A stretch of DNA of 64,000 bases, from the NCBI GenBank assembly GCA_900544025.1, contig UQTM01000007.1:1-64000 (forward strand), read 5' to 3'. The DNA is from an uncultured Odoribacter sp. (lineage in GTDB: Bacteria > Bacteroidota > Bacteroidia > Bacteroidales > Marinifilaceae). Position numbers and translations under genes: made by a program. This document shows, piece after piece, positions 8,901 to 16,364 of the stretch (within the stretch, counting starts at the first letter, position 1; each line of letters opens with the position of its first letter). The notes beneath the pieces were generated by a model, which saw only the letters and a list, made by a program, of their open reading frames with translations, had not been told where the DNA came from and did no database searches.

Positions 8901-10064
8901 AAGGTGGCGGACGACCGGGTGGTTTCGGGTTGGTGCCGTCCGGTAGAGCTGGGGATCGCCGCACACTCGGCAGGAGGAATTATGTGGACGGGGGACGAGC
9001 CGTTGGATGTGACCGATGTATTGCACCCTGTATATACGGCCAGGGGATTTCTGGATCGGGATGTTGTTTTCAGGGTGGAATTGACGGATTCGTATGGATG
9101 TAAAGCTACAGACAGTGCGACGGTATCCCTGTTGCCTTCTCCCGGGGTGGAATTGGGACGGGATACGGTGATCGGAATTTGCCAGGATTTGATCCTGAAA
9201 GCGAATTATGATACAGAGCATTTTGACCGTATCGTGTGGAGTCCGGCCGATAAATTGCATGCCCTGACAGAGAATTCCGCCGAAGTTTTGGATAAACGGG
9301 AAGGGGAAAATTTGTATATAGCCACCGTGTTCGACTTTTATGGTTGCCGGGGGAGCGATACCCTGACCGCAACGGTAATCGGTGAGCCCCGGTTGGCGAG
9401 TGTATCGGTTTGTGAAGGGGATTCGATCGTGGTGGATTGCAGTCCGTATCCGTCATATCGCTGGGGAGACGGGTATAAAGAAAGCAGGCGGGTTATACGG
9501 GAATCCGGAAGCTATTCGCTGAGTGTAACCGATCGGTTTGGCTGTACGGGCGGGACTGTTTTCGGCATACATTCGCTGCCTGAAATATTTTTACCCGACA
9601 CGCTGATCTTTGAAGGTCAGTCTATGGAATTTAAGGTCGATCTGGTGCCGGAATTCGAACCTTATCGGATCCGCTGGCAGGACGGTAGTGCGGGAGAAGT
9701 GCTGGTAGCGGAAAAAGAGGGAACCTATCGGGTGGAAGTGAAAGATAATATCGGTTGTACGGCTTCCGCTTCCGCTTTCCTTACCGTTCGGAAAAGACAC
9801 ATTGCCGCTCCGGATGCTTTTTTGCCGAAGAGCCGTTCGGAAAACTCCCGCTTCTACCTGAAAGAAGTAAATTTTGTCGGCCGGTTTGAAATGTATATAT
9901 ACGACCGTTGGGGAGAATTGGTGTTTAAGACCGATGAAATCGGATTTAACGGAGGGTGGAACGGTACGTTCAAAGGCATGGATTGCCAGTCGGGCGTGTA
10001 TGTGTGGGTTGCCTTCGCAGACGGTAAGGAAGTGGGGCGCGGCACGGTGGTGCTGGTTAGATAA
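2907..10064 (+). CDS. Giant secreted Ig-repeat protein with gliding-motility-type (CHU_C) C-terminus
   Basis: The gene encodes 2385 residues. A signal peptide (about 1-28) leads into a beta-rich region. Residues about 118-300, opening KNGDFE and closing FALDDISF, resemble a carbohydrate-binding jelly-roll. From about 320 to 1834 there are about 18 Ig-like repeats of 80-90 residues. Each tends to have a Cys before a Gly-Glu turn, a Tyr-Xaa-Trp core and a D-x-G-x-Y-x-C strand ending near CG. Several degenerate PKD-like units follow. The last 85 residues match the CHU_C (T9SS type B) sorting domain: PDAFLP, YDRWGELVF and SGVYVW. By family knowledge such proteins are exported by type IX secretion and surface-attached or released. 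An adhesin role is inferred. A terminator separates it from pepP, so it is probably transcribed alone. Confidence 0.88.
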   Translation: MRVLKLFSIVGGILIACVCLSVRADVYAENALLPADGGPEEIKEVISMGVDTLEACIDEVVTLKCADEIDDRDVLAYEWKEKESGTVVGTTRNVVVKPKATMTYQLNVKYILRHDERIKNGDFELGESDCYASGSWWNEVWKCHSFESGYRYVKDNSSTSMHPEGTCKIVQNTRKNHMYFVNIIDHTKRDGTGYLLVVNGDDSNDRKKIVWKTNIQHVIPGKQYAFSVWAANVGGANPPMLDFTINDKGLGGIYDSYSPAAGGRWEQLYKIWTADNDQATIALINKVKATSGNDFALDDISFAPVVLGVGEVKVKILPQVDLAKLSDLKVCEEADLKIDANAIGSGITGYKWVRKRDGVTLSTGSSIQITFADRERDAGMYSCTVTGVCGDKSVDFELRVTEKLRNTGLKIDTVAVCLNEEARLSADRITGDGLKYSWRAPALDWLKAGDGWLPVTADESIYRKPSAGLSDAGKYRCIVTGTCGKDTVYSVLKVGDTPRLRAVANDTVVCMDEPVHLWVEAVEAGTDVSWILPDNTVSPGKYLNVKGGRETKVYRYVLEKCGRQLKGGVTVNVFPALSQVGVSHDTAVCPGGTARLWVAAKGEGLKYSWSRQYPDGRVQVVGHAAEYMISNVSAADTGVYVVTVTDGCGNLSGQQRVRVSLRHEYDDLSVTDDGKYCPGETVALEVTGGESGLRYEWTTPAGAKQYGPRLVIHSLGIDTEGSYSCDVSGMCPGVKKEVQVGMLPGLKVNPSESAFRKCAGEEVRLRADATGAGLTYSWKKNGMPTGNTGSEFVLTGITANDGGTYECRLQTACGDTTLTYRVELKEQTRIIDHSPDHKYIGLTDKLVLYVSATGENNVYVWEQNGRVVGGNSNYLSLPSVGNGTESDLQFTCEVHGDCGTDRIVLNVHVREFSQVTQDTTVRVCRGEDYTFRVKARLPECGRETATEYRVKYNGTVYSTGDVMPFPAGTPAGVYTWHIKNECGEVSVRMEVVAEEEPVIEYIDCEGGYDRRNDTLYVCAGSAVRLNVRANGGELYEWQKDGHTVQLGADTELVLPNVTQDLAGHYACRVINDCGTTVKEVVMLVRKPLKIMQASAGSLALCEGNEAELSVEVNVDDAVFYWQGGEGNWRENSRGYISYYRNAGVNGETDPGTYVCRVESVCGKEEAVFQVDVEKHLTLLEVSADDTVCRGEQVVLLAKTNVPAAVCTWILPSGRQAQGSELQLAYMAPADTGVYEYHIKSRCVTDLGGTVHLALYPEPGVLKMPLDTAVCEGQPVRLVPQIAGTGLIYKWRGPNGYTFGGETADIPVVAQANTGIYELSVEDICGVKQRAGMRVSLLDELKQVHISGDTTVCEGVQVMLSVTHDSPATYEWQFKGSKVAETRQLILPSVSARDTGTYVCVVKGNCSNREMQVHVGLYRNLEVDSRDALLRVCPGEPVDFGVTATGDRLQYIWTKGNEEIGFRENSYHIDEAIIPDAGFYTCRVSSACGTQEITYELQLKEKTHIDSHSPDRFVSEHDSVRLVVRAVGENNRYEWSREGMPVAGEHETLKIEDVGTIDTLHYKVAVKGDCGADSVTMEIKIGKYKPLRETTSPDTLCEGSTYTYVGDLIPPTCYGDENFTYEWRHDGQLLPGNGPLLRIEELKPEDAGVYACRVLGDCGEVIMEWTVHVVELPEITGLTADAFVTEGAVHRIDVAATGERVGYVWQKNGEPYEKGVTSLLFDPVKYEDGGVYRVSVGNICSSVARETELKVWRKTTIITPKEQDVEICAGSDTVFRVEALGAVGLIYKWYHDGELLSVPMVRELELKEVTAANAGTYKCVVSGRGGDDSCFIYLNVLPLPRAELAGEFGICRNDLEQEYRVVTTDRKLLYRWEITGGMIRGQMDAAGVQAGWSGEGEGRLMVSVLSSETGCSRRMEGTVEYYPLPEVGLSLPDTVGYCADSLILDQGYPAGGYYLLEGKLVDVIRFTDKTKVYPVEYHYAERCASLARDTIRIAPDPFVKVADDRVVSGWCRPVELGIAAHSAGGIMWTGDEPLDVTDVLHPVYTARGFLDRDVVFRVELTDSYGCKATDSATVSLLPSPGVELGRDTVIGICQDLILKANYDTEHFDRIVWSPADKLHALTENSAEVLDKREGENLYIATVFDFYGCRGSDTLTATVIGEPRLASVSVCEGDSIVVDCSPYPSYRWGDGYKESRRVIRESGSYSLSVTDRFGCTGGTVFGIHSLPEIFLPDTLIFEGQSMEFKVDLVPEFEPYRIRWQDGSAGEVLVAEKEGTYRVEVKDNIGCTASASAFLTVRKRHIAAPDAFLPKSRSENSRFYLKEVNFVGRFEMYIYDRWGELVFKTDEIGFNGGWNGTFKGMDCQSGVYVWVAFADGKEVGRGTVVLVR
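3865..8412 (+). repeat. Tandem Ig-like domain repeats with an internal block duplication
   Basis: About 18 degenerate repeats sit inside the giant protein gene. Superimposed on the domain period is a longer one: residues about 745-990 (nt 5140-5876) resemble residues about 1418-1660 (nt 7159-7893). The shared landmarks include LKEQTRIIDHSPD versus LKEKTHIDSHSPD and GENNVYVWEQNG versus GENNRYEWSREG, offset by about 670 residues. The DNA is not near-identical, so the block duplication is old. Confidence 0.75.
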
Positions 10065-10126
10065 AAGAAACAGACCGGATGTAGAAAAAATAAATAAAAA
10101 AGAAAGAACCGGAAATCCTGAAAAAT

Positions 10127-10183
10127 TCCCGGAAGATTTGAATCGACCGTAAAAAGGCAGGCAAATTTTCCGGGATTTTTTTG
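10127..10183 (+). terminator. Probable terminator after the giant protein gene
   Basis: TCCCGGAA (10127-10134) pairs with TTCCGGGA (10168-10175), and a run of seven T follows. The 33-nt loop is long, so it is weaker evidence than the other terminators here. Confidence 0.5.
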
Positions 10184-10190
10184 TTTTTTA

Positions 10191-10221
10191 TTTGGAATAG
10201 CAATTTAAATAGATATATTTG
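10191..10221 (+). promoter_or_regulatory. Bacteroidetes-type promoter for the SPFH gene
   Basis: TTTG at 10191-10194 and TATATTTG at 10214-10221 are separated by exactly 19 nt, a full match to the -33/-7 consensus of the phylum's primary sigma factor. It lies 35 bases before the start codon. Confidence 0.8.
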
Positions 10222-10256
10222 TGATATCAAAATGATATTACTAAAATCTAAACGCT

Positions 10257-11138
10257 ATGGAAACAAAAGAAAAAAAATTCGATGGGACTTTAATATCCGG
10301 TTTTGTTGTTATCGGAATGATGGTGGTGTTGGTCTGTGTGGCATTTTATTTATTTTTGCAGGCAAAAACCTCCGGAATATGGTGTGTGCCTGTCGGGGTA
10401 CTTTTGGTCGGTGTGGTTTTATTTATGCTTAAGGGATTTATGCAGATCGAGCCGAATAATGCCCGGGTGATGATCTTTTTCGGTAAATATAAAGGGACGG
10501 TGAAAGATAACGGTTTCTTTTGGGTGAATCCGTTTTTTAATAAAGTGCCGATTACCTTACGTGCCTGCAATATGGACGTGGAGCCGATCAAGGTGAACGA
10601 TAAGGCGGGTAATCCGATTATGATCGGGTTAGTGCTGGTGTGGAAAATCAAAGATACCTATAAAGCCAGCTTCGACATTGCAACGGCTCATGACCGTTTT
10701 GTCATGGTACAGAGCGATTCTGCTTTGCGCAGGGTGGCGAGCCTTTATAATTATGACGACCACGAGAATAGAGATTCGATCACTTTACGTTCCGGAGGGA
10801 ACGAAGTGAACGAACATCTGGAACATGAATTGTCCGAACGGCTTGACATTGCCGGGATCGAAATCGTAGAGGCGCGGATCAATTATCTGGCTTATGCTTC
10901 GGAAATTGCCGGAGTGATGTTGCGCCGCCAGCAGGCGGACGCGATTATCTCGGCCAGAGAGAAAATTGTCGAGGGGGCTGTAAGCATGGTTCAAATGGCT
11001 TTGAAGAAACTAAGCGAGGAAGAAATCGTTGAACTGGATGAGGATAAGAAAGCGGCGATGGTCAGCAATTTGCTGGTGGTGTTGTGTGCTGACGAAGCGG
11101 CACAGCCGGTGGTGAATACGGGAACTTTGCATCAATAA
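10257..11138 (+). CDS. SPFH/Band 7 domain membrane protein
   Basis: The protein has 293 residues with two N-terminal hydrophobic segments (about 13-35 and 41-60), then an SPFH domain from about residue 65 (IEPNNARVMIFFGKYKGT, DNGFFWVNPF) to about 230. The region around RLDIAGIEIVEARINYLAYASEIAGVMLRRQQA is typical of stomatin/prohibitin-like proteins, and a short helical C-terminus follows. SPFH proteins form membrane-bound oligomers that organise proteases or microdomains; the partner here is unknown. The start follows a consensus promoter closely. A small ribbon-helix-helix protein begins 13 bp downstream and is presumably co-transcribed. Confidence 0.9.
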   Translation: METKEKKFDGTLISGFVVIGMMVVLVCVAFYLFLQAKTSGIWCVPVGVLLVGVVLFMLKGFMQIEPNNARVMIFFGKYKGTVKDNGFFWVNPFFNKVPITLRACNMDVEPIKVNDKAGNPIMIGLVLVWKIKDTYKASFDIATAHDRFVMVQSDSALRRVASLYNYDDHENRDSITLRSGGNEVNEHLEHELSERLDIAGIEIVEARINYLAYASEIAGVMLRRQQADAIISAREKIVEGAVSMVQMALKKLSEEEIVELDEDKKAAMVSNLLVVLCADEAAQPVVNTGTLHQ

Positions 11139-11151
11139 AAGAGATATTATT

Positions 11152-11373
11152 ATGGCGAATAAAGAATCCAAAAATAAAAGTTTTATCCTTCGGATCGATC
11201 CTGAGGTCATGGAAGCTATTGAAAAATGGGCTGCCGATGAGTTCAGAAGCACGAACGGACAGATACAGTGGATTCTTGATCAGGCTTTGCGTAAGAGCGG
11301 GCGCTTGAAGAAAAAAAAATTACGCTCGCAAACAAATGAGCCTGAGGAAGGGGAGGACGTTTCTCAAAATTGA
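11152..11373 (+). CDS. Small Arc/MetJ-like ribbon-helix-helix protein
   Basis: The 73-residue protein has the ribbon-helix-helix pattern: a short strand (SFILRIDPEV), then MEAIEKWAADEFRSTNGQIQWILDQAL, where a helix, turn and second helix can be seen. A Lys/Arg-rich and then acidic tail follows. Such folds usually bind DNA as dimers. It lies 13 bp after the SPFH gene and likely shares its transcript. No toxin gene is next to it, so it need not be an antitoxin. The acidic C-terminal tail (NEPEEGEDV) may be a contact site. The DNA target is unknown. Confidence 0.8.
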   Translation: MANKESKNKSFILRIDPEVMEAIEKWAADEFRSTNGQIQWILDQALRKSGRLKKKKLRSQTNEPEEGEDVSQN

Positions 11374-11449
11374 ACGGATTGATAATGAACGGAAACAAAT
11401 GAGGGAGTGGGATATTGGAATTTTTGGTGTCAAAATTTCGGCAAAAAAT

Positions 11450-11480
11450 TTTACCGGACGCGAAAAAAACATTATTTTAG
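11450..11480 (+). promoter_or_regulatory. Possible dnaN promoter
   Basis: TTTA (11450-11453) and TATTTTAG (11473-11480) are spaced by 19 nt; each box has one mismatch to the phylum consensus. The position 46 bp before dnaN is reasonable. Confidence 0.4.
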
Positions 11481-11526
11481 TCGTTCAGTTTATGGGATAA
11501 ATAATTAATAATAAAATACTGAATCT

Positions 11527-12651
11527 ATGAAGTTTGTTGTATCAAGCAATACGATGCTCACCCGTTTGCAAGCAGTGAGTAAAGTGATCGGTGGAAAACC
11601 GGTACAGCCTATCCTGGATAATATATTGTTGATTGCGGCTGACGGCATTTTATATGCAACGGCATCCGACAAGGAGACGACGATGGAGGCTAAGATCGAA
11701 TTGGAAAGCCTGGAAGAAGAAGGAAAGATCACAATCCCTGCCAAGATATTGCTGGATATATTGAAGGAATTTCCGGAACAACCCCTGACTTTTGAAATCA
11801 ATACCGATACGAATGAGGTAAAGATTATTTCTGAAAAGGGAGAATTTTCCGTTCCGGGCGAAAGTGCCGAAGATTATCCGTTACAGCAGGCTATCGATGA
11901 AAACAATACCGAATTCAATTCTAAATGCGGGCTGATTCTGGAAGGGATCGTGAAGACGATTTTTGCAACGGCAAATGACGATCTGCGTCCGGTGATGAAC
12001 TGTATTTTGGTGGAGATGAACGAAGAGAACTTTACCTTTGTGGCTTCGGATGCCCATAAGCTGGTGCGTTACAAGAGATTCGACGCAAAGAGCGAAAACG
12101 GGCAATATTCTTTGATCCTGCCGAAAAAACCGGCATTGATGCTGAAAAATATTTTGCCGAAAGACGATTCCGAATTGAAAATATCGTTCAACGATAAAAT
12201 GGCTTGTTTCGTATTCGGGAATTATAAAATGACTTCTACATTGGTGGAAGGGCGTTTCCCGAATTACAATTCGGTGATTCCGCAGAACAATCCGAAAAAG
12301 ATCATTATCGAGAAAAAAGAGTTGTATAATTCTTTACGCCGGGTGTCTGTGATGGCGAATCAGGCAAGTAACCTGGTGAAATTCGATGTCAGCAACGGTC
12401 AGATCGCGATTTCGGCTCAGGATGTGGATTATTCGATGTCGGGACATGAAACATTGACCTGCCAGTATGAAGGCGATAGCATCGCTATCGGTTTCAAATC
12501 TCCGTTCGTACTGGAAATCCTGTCGAATATTGCGGCTGAGAATGTGGTGCTGGAACTTTCAGATCCTACACGTCCCGGTTTGTTCCTGCCTTTCGAAAAC
12601 GAGGATGGGGATGAAGACCTGCTGATGCTGCTCATGCCGATGATGGTGTAA
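11527..12651 (+). CDS. dnaN: DNA polymerase III sliding clamp (beta subunit)
   Basis: The 374-residue length is that of the bacterial clamp. Three similar clamp domains can be followed: about 1-120 (MKFVVSSNTMLTRLQAVSKVIGG), 130-245 (ATANDDLRPVMNCILVEM, SDAHKLVRYK) and 250-374. The C-terminus, ending LLMLLMPMMV, carries the conserved MPMx tail near the protein-binding pocket. The clamp encircles DNA and tethers polymerases and repair enzymes. It is followed by a hairpin terminator and then a DnaQ-type exonuclease, so replication functions cluster here. Confidence 0.97.
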   Translation: MKFVVSSNTMLTRLQAVSKVIGGKPVQPILDNILLIAADGILYATASDKETTMEAKIELESLEEEGKITIPAKILLDILKEFPEQPLTFEINTDTNEVKIISEKGEFSVPGESAEDYPLQQAIDENNTEFNSKCGLILEGIVKTIFATANDDLRPVMNCILVEMNEENFTFVASDAHKLVRYKRFDAKSENGQYSLILPKKPALMLKNILPKDDSELKISFNDKMACFVFGNYKMTSTLVEGRFPNYNSVIPQNNPKKIIIEKKELYNSLRRVSVMANQASNLVKFDVSNGQIAISAQDVDYSMSGHETLTCQYEGDSIAIGFKSPFVLEILSNIAAENVVLELSDPTRPGLFLPFENEDGDEDLLMLLMPMMV

Positions 12652-12679
12652 GCTTTGGGGATCACCTGAACATATAAGG

Positions 12680-12708
12680 GAGTCGTTCGGAGGCCGGACG
12701 GCTCTTTT
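12680..12708 (+). terminator. Intrinsic terminator after dnaN
   Basis: An 11-bp stem with two G-T pairs (12680-12690 with 12694-12704) closes an AGG loop and is followed by TTTTG. Moderate strength; readthrough into the exonuclease gene is possible. Confidence 0.7.
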
Positions 12709-12749
12709 GTGATTAAAAGAAAGAGTTCGTTTTTATCTAAATAACTGTT

Positions 12750-13529
12750 ATGAATTTAAATTTAGCCAATCCGATCGTTTTTTTCGATTTGGAAACTACC
12801 GGAATCAACGTAGCCAAAGACCGTATCGTGGAAATCTCTGTACTGAAAGTATTCCCGAACGGCAAAGAAGAACAGAGAACGATGCGGGTAAACCCTGAAA
12901 TACATATTCCCGAAGAATCGTCCAGAATACATGGGATTTATGATGAAGATGTGAAAGATGCCCCGACCTTTAAGGCTATCGGCAAGGAATTGGCGAAATA
13001 CATAGAAGGATGCGATTTGGGAGGATATAATTCCAACCGGTTCGATATCCCTTTGCTGGCAGAGGAGTTCTTGCGGGCGGAAATAGATTTCGATATGAGC
13101 CACCGGAAATTTGTGGATGTACAGACTATTTTCCACAAAATGGAACAGCGGACATTATCGGCCGCTTACCGTTTTTACTGCGATAAGTCGCTGGAAGATG
13201 CCCACACGGCCGCTGCCGATACGCTGGCTACTTACGAGGTGCTGAAAGCACAATTAGACCGTTATGGAGATAAACTGGAAAATAATATCGATTTTCTGAG
13301 TAAATTTACAACACAAAACCGGAATGTCGATTTTGTGGGTTTTATCATTTACGATGATAAAGATGTGGAGATTTTTAATTTTGGAAAATATAAAGGAGTT
13401 CCGGTGGAAAAAGTATTGAAAGAGCAGCAGGGCTACTATGATTGGATGATGAAAAGTGAATTTCCGCTTTATACTAAAAAAGTATTGACTAAAATCAAAT
13501 TGCGCAGTAGCGGTATGCTGAAAGGATAA
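12750..13529 (+). CDS. DnaQ-type 3'-5' exonuclease with C-terminal DUF3820-like domain
   Basis: The 259-residue protein has the DEDDh exonuclease fold: Exo I contains Asp13 and Glu15 (FFDLETTG), Exo II is in the GYNSNRFDIPLLAEEF segment, and Exo III is the HTAAADTLATYEVL segment. The domain ends near residue 175. The last 60 residues (FGKYKGVPVEKVL, YYDWMMKSEFP) match the small domain found after such exonucleases in Bacteroidetes. It is likely a proofreading or repair nuclease, though it is separate from any polymerase alpha gene here. The downstream GldFG gene starts 41 bp away and may be co-transcribed. Confidence 0.88.
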   Translation: MNLNLANPIVFFDLETTGINVAKDRIVEISVLKVFPNGKEEQRTMRVNPEIHIPEESSRIHGIYDEDVKDAPTFKAIGKELAKYIEGCDLGGYNSNRFDIPLLAEEFLRAEIDFDMSHRKFVDVQTIFHKMEQRTLSAAYRFYCDKSLEDAHTAAADTLATYEVLKAQLDRYGDKLENNIDFLSKFTTQNRNVDFVGFIIYDDKDVEIFNFGKYKGVPVEKVLKEQQGYYDWMMKSEFPLYTKKVLTKIKLRSSGMLKG

Positions 13530-13570
13530 AGAAGGTCCGCCGGGACAGAATGTGTGTGTAAATTCGGGGT

Positions 13571-15967
13571 ATGGGTGAATTGATCAGGAAAGAATTAAAA
13601 AGTTTTTTTACTTCGTTGTCGGGGTATGTTATCTTGTCGTTTTTTTTGGTGGCTAACGGCTTATTTTTATGGGTTGTGCCGGGAACGTATAATATTTTCG
13701 ACAGCGGCATGGCCGATTTGCAGCCCTTTTTTGCTTTAGCTCCGGTATTGTACCTTTTTTTAGTCCCGGTATTGTGCATGCGTTTGTTTGCGGAAGAACG
13801 GCGCTCCGGAACGCTGGAGCTGCTCCTGACGCGTCCGGTGTCGGTACTCCGGATCGTGAGCGCGAAATACCTGGCAGGCTTGTTGCTGGTGTTATTGTCT
13901 ATCTTGCCTACGATCATTTATCCGGTAAGCCTTTGGTTTTTGTCGATGACTGCCGGGCATATAGATACGGGAGGAATCGTCGGCTCGTATATCGGATTGT
14001 TTTTCCTGTCGGCTATCTATGTTGCGGCTTGCGTTTGGGCTTCCGCCGTGACCGATAACCAGATTGTGGCTTTTCTTTATGGACTGGTGCTTTCTTTCCT
14101 GCTATACACCGGGCTCGATTTTCTGAGCGGCCTTTCTTGGCTGTCGGGTATTCAAAACGAATTGCTTTACCTGGGTTTCGATTACCATTATGAGCCGATG
14201 TCGCGCGGAGTGATCGATTTAAGCGATGTGGTTTATTTCCTGTCGGTGGTATTGTTTTTCCTTTGGCTTACCGTACGCCGTTTTCACGGAACCCGTGTGC
14301 GCTGGTGGGGAATTCTGCCTGTGTTGGTGGTGGTGAACATGGCTGCTTCATTTTCTTATGTCCGGGCGGATATCACGAATGATAAACGCTATACGCTTTC
14401 GGACAATACGAAACATTTGCTGAAAAGCATGGACAGGAGAATGGAAATAGACATTTTTCTGGCGGGTAATTTGCCTCCCGGAATCCAAAAATTGCAGTAT
14501 GCAACGACCCGTATGCTGGAAGAGTTCAGGAGGCTGACCGGAAATAATTTCCGTTATAATCTGATAGATCCTGCGGAGATACGCGATCAGGAGGAGAAAA
14601 AAGCTTTGGTGAAATATCTGGCTGAACGGGGAATTATGCCTTTGAACCTAAACCGTAGGAGTGATGACGAGACCTTGTCGCAGCAGATCATCTATCCGGG
14701 TTTGGTGATGTATGACGATAAAACGGAAGTGAGCGTTAATTTATTGCAAAATATGCCGGGCGTAAGCGGCGACGATAATATCAATAATTCCGTAGAGGCT
14801 TTGGAGTATGAATTAACCAAAGCAATCCGGCTGATCACCCGCGAGGGGAAAAAATCGGTGGCCTTTCTTACCGGGCACGGCGAGTTGCCTTACGAAGAAG
14901 TGATGGACATGGCGAATACGCTGTTACATTATTATCAGGTGGATTTTGTCAGTCCCGATAGCCTGGCGGACGACCTTACCCGTTACGATGCTTTGATTGT
15001 GGCGCGCCCCACCGGGGATTTTCCGGAAAAGGATAAATATATTATAGACCAATATGTGATGAACGGAGGACGGGTGATGTGGTGTGTGGATGAAGTGGAT
15101 ATAGACCAGGAAGCTTTAGAAACCCAGGGAACTGCAATGGCTGTTTATCGCCCGCTGAATATAGAAGACCTTTTATTCCGTTACGGGGTACGTATCAACC
15201 CGGAGTTGATTCTGGACGGTAACGGCGTGTTGATTCCGGTGATGTCTGCCCATAACGGGGGAAATCCGGAATTTCGTCCGGCCAAATGGTATTATTCTCC
15301 TTTGTTGTTGCCTGCCGGGCGGCATCCGCTGACCAATGGAATTGCTCCGGTAAGAGCGGATTATGCCAATAGTATCGATACTGTCGGCGGGAACGACGGT
15401 TTAAGGAAAACAATCCTGCTGGCTTCTTCCCAATATACGGCGACGGCGAAAACACCTTGCCTGGTGTCGCTGGCGATTACCGGGGAGAAAATGACCGCGG
15501 AGAAGTTCAGGCATAAGCACAAGCCTATTGCCGTGTTGGTGGAAGGAAAATTCCGTTCTTTGTTCCAATATCGTAATATGGGAGATGTGTTAGACCGTCC
15601 GTTTAAAGGAGAGAGTGAATATAGCCGTACGATCGTGATTTCGGATGGAGATATGATCCGGAATAAGGTTTACGGAGTGGGGGAAAATGTTCGCCCTGTG
15701 CCGTTGGGTTATGACGAGTATAGCGGGCAGATGTACGGTAATCGTGATTTTCTGCTGAACTGCATTAATTGGCTATGCGACGATGATGGGTGGATGCAGT
15801 TGCGTGGGCGGAATCTGGCTTTCTATATGCTGGATAAAACCCGCTTGAAATCGGAACGTTCGAAATGGGAGATGATTAATTTGCTGGTTCCGCTGGCTTT
15901 TGTCGTAACCGGAGGAGTGGCTTTCGTAGGAGTGAGGAGAAGAAAATATCGAAAAACGGGCGATTGA
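13571..15967 (+). CDS. GldF-GldG fusion: gliding-type ABC transporter permease plus auxiliary protein
   Basis: The single 798-residue frame joins two proteins usually encoded separately. Residues 1 to about 240 are an ABC-2 permease of the GldF type with six hydrophobic segments and the motif FAEERRSGTLELLLTRPVS. From about 250 a further membrane segment leads into a GldG-type periplasmic region (NDKRYTLSDNTKHLLKSM, FLTGHGELPYEEV), closed by a C-terminal helix near 765-785. In Flavobacterium, GldA, GldF and GldG are needed for gliding, and gldF/gldG homologues occur widely in non-gliding Bacteroidetes. No ATPase gene is adjacent. The neighbourhood of dnaN resembles the arrangement I recall in flavobacteria. 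The true substrate is unknown. Confidence 0.87.
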   Translation: MGELIRKELKSFFTSLSGYVILSFFLVANGLFLWVVPGTYNIFDSGMADLQPFFALAPVLYLFLVPVLCMRLFAEERRSGTLELLLTRPVSVLRIVSAKYLAGLLLVLLSILPTIIYPVSLWFLSMTAGHIDTGGIVGSYIGLFFLSAIYVAACVWASAVTDNQIVAFLYGLVLSFLLYTGLDFLSGLSWLSGIQNELLYLGFDYHYEPMSRGVIDLSDVVYFLSVVLFFLWLTVRRFHGTRVRWWGILPVLVVVNMAASFSYVRADITNDKRYTLSDNTKHLLKSMDRRMEIDIFLAGNLPPGIQKLQYATTRMLEEFRRLTGNNFRYNLIDPAEIRDQEEKKALVKYLAERGIMPLNLNRRSDDETLSQQIIYPGLVMYDDKTEVSVNLLQNMPGVSGDDNINNSVEALEYELTKAIRLITREGKKSVAFLTGHGELPYEEVMDMANTLLHYYQVDFVSPDSLADDLTRYDALIVARPTGDFPEKDKYIIDQYVMNGGRVMWCVDEVDIDQEALETQGTAMAVYRPLNIEDLLFRYGVRINPELILDGNGVLIPVMSAHNGGNPEFRPAKWYYSPLLLPAGRHPLTNGIAPVRADYANSIDTVGGNDGLRKTILLASSQYTATAKTPCLVSLAITGEKMTAEKFRHKHKPIAVLVEGKFRSLFQYRNMGDVLDRPFKGESEYSRTIVISDGDMIRNKVYGVGENVRPVPLGYDEYSGQMYGNRDFLLNCINWLCDDDGWMQLRGRNLAFYMLDKTRLKSERSKWEMINLLVPLAFVVTGGVAFVGVRRRKYRKTGD

Positions 15968-15998
15968 AATGATATAGGCCGATAAAGCCCGACATGAT

Positions 15999-16042
15999 AA
16001 AAAGCTGAAAACAAATCTTCGACGTTTTGTTTTCAGCTTTTT
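15999..16042. terminator. Long bidirectional-type terminator after gldFG
   Basis: A perfect 17-bp stem (15999-16015 with 16026-16042) has five A on the left and five T on the right and a 10-nt loop. It separates gldFG from the efflux operon. Confidence 0.9.
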
Positions 16043-16364
16043 GCTTTTATAAATATCGTATAAACATTTTCATACAAATTTACGTATAGTCAGGCAGTCC
16101 GGTGGAGAATATAGTGAAAAAGAAAAGGGAGAAACAATCGAAAATATAATTCGGGGAAGGCTGGATAAATAGCTGTGAATTATTTTCAATATATTGGTTA
16201 TTAATTTATTAAAATAGTGTAGGTAAATATTTTTCATTTTATGAAAAACAATATATAGTAGTTCGAATATTTTTTAACATTAGCAAACTCTCTTTGGACT
16301 GTGATTTCTTATTCCGGAGCATTGATTACTGAAATAGTGTTAAAAAATAAATAAACAGACTCTC
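16043..16364. other. AT-rich upstream region of the efflux operon
   Basis: No gene was recognised in these 322 bases. TTTTTCAT (16230-16237) and ATGAAAAA (16241-16248) form an 8-bp inverted repeat about 115 bp before the operon start, a possible regulator site. No perfect TAnnTTTG box was found, so the promoter may be non-consensus or regulated. No TetR- or AraC-type regulator gene is adjacent. Confidence 0.5.
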
